This document shows, one piece after another, positions 11,304-25,243 of a stretch of 64,000 bases of DNA. Positions within the stretch are counted from its first letter, which is position 1. Every line of letters starts with the position of its first letter. A program made the translations under genes and the position numbers. The DNA is from Brugia malayi. Its lineage: Eukaryota > Nematoda > Chromadorea > Rhabditida > Onchocercidae. The stretch spans positions 2,766,001-2,830,000 of the forward strand of contig NW_025062478.1 in assembly GCF_000002995.4 (NCBI RefSeq), written 5' to 3'. The notes beneath the pieces were generated by a model, which made no database searches, was not told where the DNA came from, and saw nothing but the letters and a program-made list of their open reading frames with translations.

Positions 11304-12548
11304 ATGGATGAAGCACAGGATGATAAACATTGTTCTGTCATTTCAATGATAAAGAAAGCATGTGAAATTCTCAAACAATTCGTTATCAAAAAACCGATAC
11401 AAGCAGATAATGATAACCTGGCTACATCTGATGGTAATATTCTTGATATAGATGATGATGATGATTATGATTAATATTGACTGATAATGATGATGATTGG
11501 TAATGGTAATGACGATAATGATAGATGATGGTGGTTGATGATGATGACTGATAATGATATGACGATTGATAGTGATGATGATTATGATTAATGATGACTG
11601 ATAATGATGATGATTGGTAATGGTAATGACGATAATGATAGATGATGATGGTTGATGATGATGACTGATAATGATATGACGATTGATAGTGATGATGATG
11701 ATGATGATAGATGATGACAGCAGTGATGATGATGATGATGATAGATGATGACAGCAGTGATGATGATGATGATGATGGATGATGACAGTAGTGATGATGA
11801 TGGTTGATGATAATGATAGGTGATAACAATGATTAGTGATGATGGGTGATGTTGATAATAGATGAATATGATTGGTGATAATGGCTGATAATAGTAGTCG
11901 ATATGAAGATTGATGCTGATGTAGTTGCTAATTTTAATTTAATAGTTGTCTTTAAATCTATGATAAATCAAATGATAATACTATGAATGCATTATTCACT
12001 TCTGATAATTAACAATATAAATTCAGTTAGAGGTAATGATTTACTAATTAACTTATTTACTGCTTTGATTATACAGCATATGTTATTATTATACATTTTA
12101 TTGTTCAGTATCCAATTTTAACTTTAGAAAAAAGCTTAATTTTATGATTTGGTATATTAAATGGATCAAAATATAATTAAATTTATTAAATGCGTAAATA
12201 TAATTGAACAGATCACTTTTTAATCATTTGAAATGTCAATCATGCTGTCAATTTTTCGTTTTATGCTAAAAATAGATTGTTTTGTTTAGAATTGCATTTC
12301 ATGAAGAATGTTGATTCACAGTTGGATTTTATATTCGATATTCGATCGCCACGAACAAATTTCTCATCACAAAGTATCAATTATATTGATAATCAAGATG
12401 ATGATGAGCTGATAATGACACCAGATATGGAAACAGGTTTGATTGGTTAAAATATTGCAATAATTCTGTAAATTATGCATTTAATTGCTAATGCACCGAT
12501 TTAGAAGATCTAAGAATATGCGAAATGTTTGGATGGAATAGTATATGA
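11304..12548 (+). CDS. Small unrecognised acidic protein, two or three exons
   Basis: Exon A runs 11270-11433 after the acceptor ATATTTCAG. The first in-frame ATG is at 11304, so the exon start fits a trans-spliced leader. Exon B runs from 12290 (acceptor TTTGTTTAG) and joins in frame through the GAA codon. If exon B is terminal it stops at 12448-12450, giving about 97 residues. If the donor after 12436 is used, a third exon at 12505-12548 replaces the tail with one ending EMFGWNSI. The protein opens MDEAQDDKHC, has a short helical stretch (MIKKACEILKQFVIKK), and later LDFIFDIRSPR and an acidic run DNQDDDEL. I recognise no domain, signal peptide or membrane segment. The reading frame also runs upstream of 11304 to the acceptor, so an earlier coding exon is possible, though none was found. 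Function unknown. Confidence 0.5.
11449..11900. repeat. GAT-rich minisatellite inside an intron
   Basis: This intronic tract is dominated by GATGATGATAATGAT-type sequence. It contains two copies of a 117-bp unit (GATTATGATT at 11463 and 11580; TTGGTAATGG at 11497 and 11614). These are followed by three copies of a 34-bp unit containing GATGATGAC (about 11710-11790). The 117-bp period is a multiple of three, which keeps a long His/Ser-rich frame open on the minus strand. That frame is an artefact of the repeat. Confidence 0.85.
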
Positions 12549-15500
12549 CAGATCATTATATTTTATTATCACCAAATTTACACTGAGATGATAACAAGAA
12601 TAAAGGAATTGAAGTAATAATATTAACAACCGAAATGATAATAATACTGATAATAATGATAGTGGTAATGATAAATAAAAAGGACGGTAATGATTGCAAT
12701 GAAGATAAGAATCGTCATTATCAAATGAGGTAGGTCTATCAAAAAAATATACGCAGACAGCGAAAGTATCTGAAAGGTTGAATTGAGGTCAATTGATACA
12801 AATAGAGATTATCATAAGATCGGACAAGATAAAAGTGGCAGGTGATAATTGATCAAGTGTGATGGAATTAGTGTAAATGATATGATTAATTAATAAATTA
12901 GAACGAAATTTTGATGGCAAAGATGAAACTGATAATTAATGATTGATAAAGTAAAGTGAAATTATATGTAGATGATAAAATGATAAAGTAATGTGAAATT
13001 AATATCACTTCTGATAAATACGACGTAATCACCATATAATTTTTATGTTAATAATGAATTAATAATGTCTATCAATTTCACAAATAATTAGTAAACAAAA
13101 TTTTTTTCGATGTTCATTTCATTTATATTATATTATCACTTAAATAATTCAAATCGCCAAGCGTTCTTTTATATAATTTCATTTTTTAAAAATACTTTCA
13201 TTACTTTCTTTAAACCAAATTTAAATATTTCAAAATAAATAAAAACTTATTTTTAGCTCAGTTTTTTATTAAAGTCAAAAAAAAATTTCTATATTCACTT
13301 AGCTACTTCTATTCTTTTTTTCATAAATTTTATTTCATTTTTTAACCAGTTGGAAGCTACATCTGATCGCTGCAAATCATTTTTCGTTCTTTCTTTTTTC
13401 CGGATTTCCGCATTTGCATTCTTTTCCTTCTTTTTTCTCATCCACCCCATTTCTCTTCCTTTTTCTTTTCTCACTCTTTCATGCTGTCAAATTTTTTTTT
13501 GATGTTTTCTTCCGTTAATTTTTTTCCGTACGATGGCGAAAAAGAATAAATATTAGCATATATAAATTGGCTAATTCTATTGTTAAATTAATGCTTTTTT
13601 CTTTAAATTTAATTTCGTTTGTTTTTTTTTTTTTTTTTTAAAAAAAAATCAAATGCATAGCATTTGATTTCTTTTAACTAATAAAATTTAATCTTTTTCG
13701 TTGCGAACATTTAAAAATTATAAAATGATATAGCATTTTGATAAAAAATGTAATTTAATCATAAATTTAGAAATGATTAATTAAACATTTGATCATTTCT
13801 AATTAATCAATTAGCCATTCGATATGATAAAAACGAGAGATTTAATATCGAATTATGATTTAAAATTAAAAAAACAATTTTTAAAATCAAATTGTCATAA
13901 TGACAATGAAATCTTGAAAATGATAACGAGATAAGATTAAGATTATTATTAGGAAATGATGCATAATGAATTATATGCAAATAGGAGAAACTAACAAAAG
14001 TGATTTAAAACCAAAACTTAATAATGATATTAATAATAAGTGCTACTAAAAAATTAATATTAGTATTAATTATAATGATAACGATCTTTTCACCATAATT
14101 TCTTCATACAACAATCATTGTTATTGTTAACACTGCTATTACTTATCATACTTATCATCGTTCTTTCTTATCATTTCGTTTTTTTTTCTCATTATCAATC
14201 ATATAGCTTCTTGTAACATAAGAATATGTTTTCAATGTAGGAAACAAAAGATAAAAACAATATAGGAAACAAAAGTTTTGTATCGTTTTACTTTAATGTC
14301 CTTAAATTGTACTAATTAATTACTATAACATATGACAACTGCGCTCAACAAAACACAACTTTTCTTTAAACATTTTGCAATCAGTGAATTAAGATGAAAC
14401 GATTGTATGAGAATTAAATATGTACATATGTAAATATATTTTTTAATGCTATAAATGACATTCGCTTTTTATTTGCCTTTTTTTTTTCTCGAATTACTAA
14501 TCACTTGGAAGCGGTAGGAAGAAAAAATCGCGGAATAAATTAATTCCATCTCGTCGTTTTACTATTTTTAACATCTATCTTCTCTTTGCTTATTAATTTC
14601 ATTGATAATTTCTTCGTATTATTTTACCGTATTTTTAAATTTTAAAATAAATGATTTTTTATTTACATTATATAATATTAGTTTTCTTTAAAATTTTTTT
14701 TTTTTTACAATAATGGAATACACAGTAAGTCTACAGTTTTTTTTTTTTTATTTAATGTGTCATTAATTTGTCTTATTTTACTCATCGTTTTAAGGTTATA
14801 CGGTAAATCACTTACCGTATCATTTTTTCATCAGGTTATACGGTATATATTATATCATTCAATCGTTAGCTTTTTAGTTACTGCAATAACTTATACGGTA
14901 AATCATTAATGCCTAATCTCTCGAGGCATATTTTATCATAAATTTTTTTCCTTGGCCATATTTTTCATCCATCCAAAGTTTTGTAATTACGGTATTATGT
15001 TTTACCGTAAATAATTTTTCTTGTTGTACCATTTAAAGTACTACAAAAAGCAATGAGAGAAAGAAATACATAAGAATGTTCAATTTTTTTCTACTTTTTA
15101 AATTTTTCTTTTTTACGATTTATTTTTTGATTTCTATTTAAAATTTTATTAAGTCTTCTTTTCTTTTATTTAGTACTATAAATTTCTATTAAATGTTTTT
15201 ATTAGATGTTGTCAAGAGGTACTTCAGTACTTTCATATAATGATAAGAAGTACTTAAATTAATCCTAATAGAATGATAATCCATTAAAGTGGTATTCATC
15301 TCTTTTATCTTCTTCCTTTTTCTTTTAATTATTTCATTCTACCACTTTTATTCTTTGCATAATTCAACAAATCTCAGCATTCAAAGTAACAGCAAAAAAT
15401 TGTATATGAAAAATTGTTTTTAAGAAAAGCAAAAAAAAACTTTTAAACTGCCTAAAAATCAATCGATGGATCAATTTAGAATGAACCTGATAAATTGATC

Positions 15501-16752
15501 ACTTTTTATTTTTGTTCCTTTAAAAAAAAAAAAAAAAAAAGAAACACCAAATAGAAAAAATTTTTTCTCATTTAGCCCTCTTTTTCATTTATTTCAAACT
15601 TGACCTTTTTTCTTTCTTGATGTTTGAGTGTTTTAAAATTTTAAATTCACTTTTTTTTTTTTTTGAAAATCAGTATGAATAATTATGTTATCCATTTAAA
15701 ATATATTATAAACAAATGTTTTTCTCATTTAAAATTATAACTCTTATTTACTTTGTTTGTTTATTTCTTTTACTTAAACTCATTTTATATTGTCCTTTGA
15801 TGTTAATATATTATGTTGCATTATTGATAAGTTATTTCAAATTTTAAATATCGTTTGCCATGGACTATTTTTAAGTTCTATAATTAAAAATGGAGGAATA
15901 ATATTCGCATAATTTCAAACAAATTTTATATTTGCATAAATTTAGAGTAATTCTGGACTATAAATATGTAATTGAATAATTTTCGTTTCATTTTTCTGCC
16001 TCAAAATTCAGGATAGCTTTTCTCCAAAAGAAAAGATGTAAAGATTTTTAATTATTTCGAAAATTAACAACTTAAATGTCCAATTAATCAAAAATACTGT
16101 GATAAAAATAATGCAATTAAATTGGATATTTTGTTTGCAAAATGAAAGACATACCAAGTTTTTGCTTTTTTTTTTTTGCTTTTGACTTTCTAATTAGTAA
16201 AACTTATACGATGGTTTTATCTATAATTTGGAATAATTTCTTCCATTTCATCCTTTCCGTGGATTTTTATTTCTTAGTAAAAATTTTATTAAGATAACAA
16301 ATCTGAAAGTAAACTAAAAATTTCAAATTCATTTCTTTCCATTTCCCCTTTTCCTCTAAATTGCGTACGTCTTTCGCCTTTTTTCTTCTCTGTCTCTTTG
16401 ATATTAATTTCAATGAAAAGTGTAAAATTGTTCCTTTGTCAAATTAGTTTAAAAAATTTGCACAATTTATTATTTAATTGAAAATTGGACGTATGCTTTA
16501 ATTAAATGCTATGCGTTAATTTCATTTGAAGTTATTTATTTATTTGTTAACTTTTTACAAATTAAGAAAGAAAAAGTTATATTTTTTCAGTTTTATTTTT
16601 TTCTAAATTAAATTTAGAATGAAAATTTTTTTAAGCACTTACTTTACTATACTATTATAGTAACATTGAAAGAAAAACGCCCAGTATATTTTTACTATGT
16701 TTTTTTTAAAAAAAAAAACAATTCTGATAATATACGGTTATGAAGAATTAAT
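12549..16752. other. 4.2-kb intergenic region
   Basis: AT-rich and largely featureless. It contains pyrimidine-rich tracts (about 13370-13480), a cluster of TACGGTA/TACCGTA motifs (14798-15010), and A/T runs near 15522-15540. I could not assemble any exon with splice sites and frame support. Confidence 0.55.
14798..15010. repeat. TACGGTA/TACCGTA motif cluster with hairpin
   Basis: TTATACGGTA occurs three times (near 14797, 14835 and 14892), and related forms ACGGTATTATGTTTTACCGT occur near 14991-15008. At 14798-14820 the motif forms a perfect 9-base stem with a 5-base loop (ATACGGTAA, ATCAC, TTACCGTAT). The same motif family reappears near 52.6-52.95 kb in this window, so it is probably a dispersed repeat. 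Confidence 0.65.
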
Positions 16753-16779
16753 GTGAATCAATTTTATATTTATGCACCT

Positions 16780-18150
16780 ATGCGCAAATATATAACAATT
16801 AGTAGGATGTTTTCAAGAAGGCATTTAAAAAATCCTAAACAAAAACAGCAACAAAAACAACGTCAACATCAACAACAACAACAGGAGCGCCAACAACAGC
16901 AATCAACACGAGAACGAACAGAGCGTCAACAAAAACAACTAGAATATCAACAACAGCGACAAGAGCGCCAACAACAGAAACAACAACAACAGCAATCAAC
17001 ACGAGAACGAACAGAGCGTCAACAAAAACAACTAGAATATCAACAACAGCGACAAGAGCGCCAACAACAGAAACAACAAGAACAGCAATCAACACGAGAA
17101 CGAACAGAGCGTCAACAAAAACAACTAGAATATCAACAACAGCGACAAGAGCGCCAACAACAGAAACAACAACAACAGCAATCAACACGAGAACGAACAG
17201 AGCGTCAACAAAAACAACTAGAATATCAACAACAGCGACAAGAGCGCCAACAACAGAAACAACAAGAACAGCAATCAACACGAGAACGAACAGAGCGTCA
17301 ACAAAAACAACTAGAATATCAACAACGACAAGAGCGCCAACAACAAAAGCAACGATTACAATATCAACAGGAAAAATGTCAATCTCAACACTTGGAGCAA
17401 CTGAAAACGACGAAAACGAAGAAGGATGAAATTAATACCAGTTCAGGACGAATAAGTGAACGTCTAATAATACGTACGTCTACGCCTACAGGTCAACGAT
17501 TACGCTACGTTGTCACTCGACCATTTCTATCAGCTGAACCACGGCGACCATCATATCATTCAAAATGTTATCATAAATGTCACTGTAATGATCCTTCTAC
17601 TTCTACAAATTTCAACAAAAATTGCTCAACAGCAGCTGATATTTTAACTAATCAGAAACCTTATCAATTATCATCATCCATCAATGATAACTCATATAAT
17701 TTATTTAATCAAAACAATTACAAAATATTTATGGAAACATTATCACCAAAGAATACAAACACAAATAATGATAAAAGTAAAAGCGATGTAGAATTAATTA
17801 CTTCAAATTATCATAATCAAAGAACTGATAAAAATAGCAAGAAAAATACAACTTTTTGCTCATTTGCGCGACAATTTCGTGAAACGCAATCGATGAATTA
17901 TGATAATTCAAAATTAATATTTCAATCTCATTTAACCACTATTCTACCACAAATATCAACAATTAATTCTAAAATAACAACTACAAATTGTTTAAATAAT
18001 ATTGACAAAAGTTCATTGCCAGTAATCAACAAATCTCGACAAAAAGTTAAAAAGTGTGGCGTTTTCTACGAACAAACGCAATCGTTATCACCATTATCTG
18101 TAAGTGATAAAGGTATGTTTACTGATAACACTGTGCTTGTAAACTTGTAG
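16780..18150 (+). CDS. Gln/Arg-rich repeat protein, single exon
   Basis: An uninterrupted frame of about 456 residues starts at the first in-frame ATG (16780), after an in-frame stop at 16741. The N-terminus is basic (MRKYITISRMFSRRHLKN). Residues about 40-195 are five copies of a 31-residue unit containing STRERTERQQKQLEYQQQ and RQERQQQKQ, which is likely an extended charged helix or coiled coil. The C-terminal 260 residues are not repetitive. They contain a basic segment (SERLIIRTSTPTGQRLRYVV), a small Cys/His cluster (CYHKCHCND) and an Asn/Ser-rich tail ending FTDNTVLVNL. The mixed, non-repetitive tail over about 800 bases argues that this is a real gene and not just an open repeat. I recognise no family. 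The N-terminus could be a mitochondrial-type presequence, but that is a guess. An intron-less gene is unusual in this window; a spliced 5' exon cannot be excluded. Confidence 0.7.
   Translation: MRKYITISRMFSRRHLKNPKQKQQQKQRQHQQQQQERQQQQSTRERTERQQKQLEYQQQRQERQQQKQQQQQSTRERTERQQKQLEYQQQRQERQQQKQQEQQSTRERTERQQKQLEYQQQRQERQQQKQQQQQSTRERTERQQKQLEYQQQRQERQQQKQQEQQSTRERTERQQKQLEYQQRQERQQQKQRLQYQQEKCQSQHLEQLKTTKTKKDEINTSSGRISERLIIRTSTPTGQRLRYVVTRPFLSAEPRRPSYHSKCYHKCHCNDPSTSTNFNKNCSTAADILTNQKPYQLSSSINDNSYNLFNQNNYKIFMETLSPKNTNTNNDKSKSDVELITSNYHNQRTDKNSKKNTTFCSFARQFRETQSMNYDNSKLIFQSHLTTILPQISTINSKITTTNCLNNIDKSSLPVINKSRQKVKKCGVFYEQTQSLSPLSVSDKGMFTDNTVLVNL
16901..17345 (+). repeat. 93-bp coding tandem repeat, 186-bp dimer pattern
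   Basis: The landmark AATCAACACG occurs at 16901, 16994, 17087, 17180 and 17273, exactly 93 bases apart. The first and third junctions read KQQQQQS and the second and fourth KQQEQQS, so the array is two copies of a two-unit (186-bp) block plus a shortened fifth unit. Copies are almost identical at the DNA level, which indicates recent expansion. The antisense strand is also open across it (16835-17281), as a by-product. Confidence 0.95.
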
Positions 18151-21100
18151 AAATAATGAGAAAAAATTTTTTTGATCGCTTTTTTATTGATTATTACTTA
18201 TTTGTCAGTAGTTTTATCAATGAAATATTATATTCTATTATAAGCGAATGCAAATTCATTTACTAAATTTAACAATTATTTCTCTTAAAATTCAAACTAT
18301 AACATTTTAAATAATTTTTTTCAATTTTTTTTTTTTTTTTTTTTTACTTTTTATATTTGATCAATTCAATTGATCTTGCTATTATTTGAATTTGATTTAA
18401 AATTTGAGCAGATTTTTTTTCTTAATTCTTTTAATTCCTCAATGATTATATGTTTAAAGTTTGTTATCAGCTGGATCATTACTTTTTTTAATTTTCTTTT
18501 TTGCCAATTTAAATAGTTGAAAAATTTATTAATTACTAACTTATTAATTAACATAGTAATAATAGCTATACCTTTCCATCACCAGGTATTTATTTATTTT
18601 GAACTTTTTTTAACAAAAAAATTAACAATAATAATTACAGCAATAAATTTAATTCTTTGATCTATTCTATCTAATTTTTAATTTGCTCAATTTATTAAAT
18701 CAACAGATGTTGGCATATTTTAAACATTGATTAATTAGCTATTGTTTAATTAACTTATTCATATTCCAAATCATCAAATTCATTAATTAATCTTTTCAGT
18801 TTATTCAAATTTTTAATTTAATTTTTATGACAAAGTAGATTGTCTATGAAGTGAATTTCATGTTTTTTCACTTTTATTTTCTCTCAACTTCAAATAAAAC
18901 ATAGATTTGTTGAATTATTTAAATTAATAAATAGTATATAAAATAGGAATTAAACTTAAATTCATATCAAAATATTGGAGCATTTTCTATTCAAATTATA
19001 TTATTCATATTTGTCATTCATTTTTTTTTTTTTTTTTCATAATGTTCGCAATAATTATAATATCAAAATTATTTCAACAAATACGCAATTTTTTTTTTTT
19101 TTTTTAAATTTGAAAGGAATTTTAAAAAATGAATAAATTATGATAATAAATAGCTGCAATTCATGACAAATTTACCATTTTTAAGTTCATATATTTAAAT
19201 TCATATAAAATTATTTTATTAATTTATTACATTACTTGAAAAATCATTTAATTTTGACCTAGCCATTAATTTTAACATTAATTAGTTACATTTTAATAAT
19301 ATTTCGAGTAAATTAAATCCTATTAATTAATTGTAGGTCAAATGATAGATGGCTAGAAATTATTATTTTTAGTATATAAAATGAAATTAATAGATAAATA
19401 ATTTCATTTGTGCTTGAAATGAAAATTTCGAGGCACTTGAATATTCTTTATTTAATTAATTAATTAATTAACCGTATTAGTTTAAATTAAAGTAAAAGTT
19501 GTAAATTAAGTGTTGCTTTAAATTGTCATTTGTCAAACAACATTTCATTTCTTGTAACATTTGGAGGGATAAAATATTTTAATGTGTTAAATTGAAGAAA
19601 GATAGAGTAATGCATAATTAGTTTAAATTAGACCCATTAGAAAATTGTTGTAATTAAAATGCTGAAAATTCATTTCAAAACATTTTCATATTGCTTAATT
19701 AATTGACTAATTAGAATGATGCAAATTAGATAATATAATAAATTTCAATTCATCAATTATTGTTTCATTAGCAATTATAAAATATAATTAACTTTTCCCT
19801 TCATTGAAATATTAGTTAAATTATTCATAAAATGCATTTATTTTCCGTTTTTATTTCTTCTAAAAAATTAATTAAAGATTTAATAATTTTAAAAATAAAA
19901 AATAATTGAAAAGATTAACTTTTTTAGGTAAATTTAATTAATCAATTAATGTGAATATTGAAAGATAATACTAATTAAATAATAATAAAACACAATGCTA
20001 AAAAAAAAATCACATATTTTTTTAAATAATTATTTATTCTTTTAATTTCTATACTTTAATTTATAAAATTTTTATGATAATGAATTACATTATTTATTGC
20101 TATTAAAGTACTTAAAATTTATGATAAACAACTAATTGTTAATACTAAACTGAAACTGTTGTAATTGAATTAATGCATTAATTATTTGTACTCAATTCGT
20201 ATATATAATTTATTTATATGTTTGCATATTTATTTAATTTAATGAATGGAAAAAAAAATGATAAATAGAAATGAAAAATAATTTTACAATTAAAAAATGA
20301 AATAAATTTATGCAAATTTTAGATAGAAAAAGTTCAGAATAAAATATTTTCGTCTGAAATATCAATCATTCATTTATTTTCTTTGTTCTTTTTGTTTGGA
20401 AAAAAATAAAAATTTTTTCTGTTTAGCACTGCAAAATAAAAGGAAAATAAAATTAACATTAATTTTTCTTCTTTTTTTTACTTTGAAACATAACTTACAT
20501 TTATTTCATTTTTATTTTCAAGAATAGTTTGCTAATTTTTTAAAACTATTTTCATTATTAAATTAGCAGTATGTTTCTTATCATTAATAGTTTTTTAATT
20601 TAAAAAAAAAATAAATGATAAATCGTAAATGCATTAGTATTCAATTTTATCTTGCAATAGGTAAAAAAAGAAATTAAAAATTAAATTTATTTTATTTCAA
20701 CAAAAGAATTGGTCGAAATATGAATGATATAAAATTGGCAGAAGAAGGATAACTTAATATTTATATGAGATATTAAGTAATTGAGTAATTGTTGAGTAAG
20801 ATTGTTAGCATTGAATGACAATAATATTGGCAATGACAACAAATAAATACATTTACTTCAGGAAAAAGAAATGAAATCGATTGATACTGAAAATATAAGT
20901 TAAAAGATACCAACAATAAAAGTTAAATAGGAAATTTTTTAAAATAAATATATCCAATATTTTATAATTTAAATATCGATCGAAAAATCTAAAAATCGAA
21001 ATGATTATTAAATTTTTGAAAAAATTTTTGCGCATGAAAAAGTTAAAAATTTTAGGAAAAAATTACTAAATATGCAAATTCTGCTAATTTGTTTTTTTTT

Positions 21101-24100
21101 CTAATAGTATTATTTATAAATAATATAGGAAGGAAATATAAATAATGTGGAAAAATTTTTCAAAATTTCTATTGAATTTTTTTTATATACATTTTTATAT
21201 TTTTTTTATATAAAATTTTCAAAATTAATTATTTTATTATAAATAAAATTATCCTATTTTTTTTAAAATATTTTGAGCGCAAAAAATAATAAATAAAAGA
21301 TAAAAAGGAGGAAAGAAATATTAAATCTTTTAAAATTTTATTTCCTTTTTTCACTTCTTTCTCATTCTCACATTATAATGTGGAAGAATTTTTTTAAAGA
21401 AAAAATTTATTGAAATAAATATTTTAAAATTAATACTAATTAACTCTTCACGAAATGATAATGACGAAAAGTGAATCAATTAGAAAACAAATTCAGTGAT
21501 TTTAATTTTTTTTTTAAATGAATAATTTGAACGAACAAATTTGGATAATTTTTTTTTCTCATAAATTATTCAGAAGAAAAAAAAAATAATTTTCTTTAAT
21601 TTTCTATTTTCCAATGGATTTTATTTTTTTATCGTTTGTTTTTTTTTATTATGCAATTAAATTAAATTAGGAAGTGAATAAATATTTTTCTCAAAAATTT
21701 CCAAAATTGGTAATTTTTTTCATTTCATTCAAATTTTTATGATATTTCGAAATATTTTAAAATGTATTATTTATTTTAAAAAATTCTTCGAAAATATCAT
21801 TTTTCAGAAATTAGTTAAAATTGAAAACAAAAATGATGATAAAATATCACTGTAAAAATATATCTTTGAAAACAATTTTTTTAAATATTTTTTTTATAAA
21901 TAATAAATTTTCTGCAGAATTCATTTTAAAATAATTTATTTTTCGTTTCATTTTTTTTTTTTTTTGTATAAAAAAAGAAAAGAAAAATTGTAAATACTTT
22001 AACAATTTTAACAAATAATCTAAAATTTATTTTTTTTTCTTATTTTACTGTTATATAATTTTTCTTATTATTAATAATTTCTCTCGAATATATCAGAAAT
22101 AATATTTTTTTTTTTAATATAAAAATTAAAATGCTAAATGAAGATTTGAAATGAGATTAAAATAAATATTTTAGCAATGTGATCGTAATATGAATTTTGA
22201 TTAGTTGCACAGATTTTTAAACTTAAAAATTAATTTTTGTGATAAAATAATTAAGTAATCGAGTAAATCGTTTCTTTTTTATTAAGAAACGATGTTATTT
22301 CTATTAAAAATTTGAAAATGCAATTATAAAATTTGTTTAAAACATTGGCCACTTATATTATTTTTATTATATAATATTTTTATTTAACAAACATTTATTT
22401 TATTCATAAAATTCCTGAAAAGCTTTTTTTTTTATTTATTGAAGTCTTTTTTCAATTTTTTATTACTTTTTTTTTGATTTCAAAAATTAATTGCTTTTTT
22501 ATTTTAAAATTTATTACCAAAAAACAAAAAATTATTTTATGTGGAAAAATAAAATCAACAAATTAAAGTGAACAGTTTATTCATTTTATTATCGACAATT
22601 CAAACAAAACAATTTTATTGTTTGCTTTTTATTGAAAACCACAAGAAAACAAATTGGAATTACTGAAAATAGCAATTGTCATTGTAATAATATGTGGAAA
22701 AGAATTATATTATTATTCAATTTTAATTTTAATTTGATAATTAATTAACAATTAATTGTTAATTACACAATTAATAATGTTGAAATGAAAATAATGAATG
22801 AATGTTTATAATAATCATAATAAAATAATGAAAATAATTTCCTCATCATTATTATCATTTACATTAAGAATAATATTATCAATGATTTATCATTATTTTA
22901 TTTCAAATATTCAGGGACTAAATATTTTTCTTTTTTAGTTGTCTCTTTTTTTTTTTTTTTTTTTTTTTAAATCAAAGTTTTTTTAAATTTAAGCTGTCTC
23001 TTCTCATTTTACGATTATTTTTGATGTAGAGATCATTTATCATCATCATTATCACTATTATTATCATTATAATGATAACATTAGGAGAATTTGGAGCATT
23101 TTGATGATTTGAAATTTAAATTGAATTCATCATAGATGCATTTCAGGTAATTTTTCCAAATAGATAACAAATTTTGTTCTTTTTCTTTTTTTTTTTTCAT
23201 TTTTGTTTTTTTCATTGAATGATTTTTATACGAAAACATTTAAAATAATTATGCCATTGCATCAATTACAGGTAAATAAGCGTAATAATAATTTAGTAAT
23301 TAAAAAATTGAATAATTAATTTCAAATTTCAGATATATCAGTAAATTAATTTTAATTGAATTATTACTTATCACATCATCCACATTCAAACTATTCACCA
23401 TTATTTAATGGTATAATTATGCTATTATGATTAAATCAAATTGAGCTTAATCAGATTACATTTAAAGTATTATTCAAAATGCATTTTGATATGTTTGAAA
23501 TAATCTCAATTAAGTATAATTAAATTATTTTTTTTTTAAATTTGAATAGTCGGAAATAATTATATGTGAGCAATTGTACGCGATCGATTTACTTTTAAAT
23601 GAATTTAAAATATAATTGAATATGTTTAAATTTAATTTTACTTTAATATAGTTATGAGATTAGTTTAATTTTAATGCATAAGAATTAATTACCTACTGAA
23701 TAATTTTGCTGGAATAATATTACTTAATTAACTTGAATATAATATAATGTCTTTGCAATTAATTTCATTTAAATATAAATGAATTGATTTAATTTAAAAC
23801 TAATTAAATTAGAATAAATTGAATTCGTCGTGGCATATATCGAAATATATGTACATATTAATTAGGATAATAGTAGTAAAAATGCAAGCAAATCATGATG
23901 ATTCATCATCATTTTATTAGTTTTATTTAAATTTCAATTTTATTCCTGCAAAATGCAAAAGTGAAAAACATTACTGATATTGAATTGCTGTAATGAGTTT
24001 GACCTAAATTTGAATTTCTAATTTAAAATGTATTAATTATTTAATTAGTTGGTATGAGAATTTTGTCAAACTTTTAAACTACCTAAAAATTTCAAATTAA

Positions 24101-25039
24101 TTCAAATTTCTAATATTATTGTCAGAAAGAAGAAAACAAAATATTTTTTAACATTACTTTCTTAATAAATAATGCATATACTTTGTGGATAATTTGAAAA
24201 TAATCAATAAATGAAATAGATTAATCAAATAATTAATCGATAACTGAATAACATTTTTTTCTTGATACTATCCTTAATTCTAAAATAAATAAAATTTATC
24301 AATCTACTTACTTAATAATTCAATTACATTCAAATTATGATACGTTAACTTTTATAAAATGTTCGATCGAAATAATTCATTTTTTCTTGTAAGTTTCAAA
24401 TGATACTTTTCTTAAGCGATTATAGCATAAAATTTTTAGTTCTTATTATTTGCTATTTCTTTTTTACAGAAAATAAATAATATTACCTATAATTAATTGT
24501 TCACTTTATATTTCTATAATAATGATAATAATAATAATAAAATAATAATAAGTAATATTAATAATAACAAACAAAAATATAATAATAATATACAAATAAT
24601 AATAATAATTAATCCCAGTAATTAAATAATTAAGCTGCTAACAACGAATAAATTAAATTTGAGTAAATTTTCTTATTTTCAATAGTTAAATAATTCAACT
24701 GAAAAAATTAAACGAAAGAAATAAAATATTTTGAATAGCAAATAATTAAATAGAAAAAAAATAAAAAAAATTAGTTCATAACAATATATATATATATATA
24801 TATTAATAATTAATAACAAATAAAAAAAAGTAATAATTGATAATTGATGGTAATGTGCTCTATTTTGCCGCTTCAATAATACCTATGACAATTATGTAAT
24901 CGTTATAACTATGATAAATATACGATTAAATCATTAATTAATCAATATTATTTATTTATTATTATTACTATTATTGCTATTTATTATTATTTTATTATTA
25001 CTAATTCCTAATTATTATTATTAATCATTATTACCATTC

Positions 25040-25243
<204 letters not shown>

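Noticed and set aside
11422..11829. 135-codon His/Ser-rich minus-strand frame
   Set aside because: Antisense reading of the GAT minisatellite in an intron; open because the 117-bp period is a multiple of three.
16835..17281. 148-codon Val/Leu-rich minus-strand frame
   Set aside because: Exact antisense of the Gln/Arg repeat array; it ends where the repeat ends.
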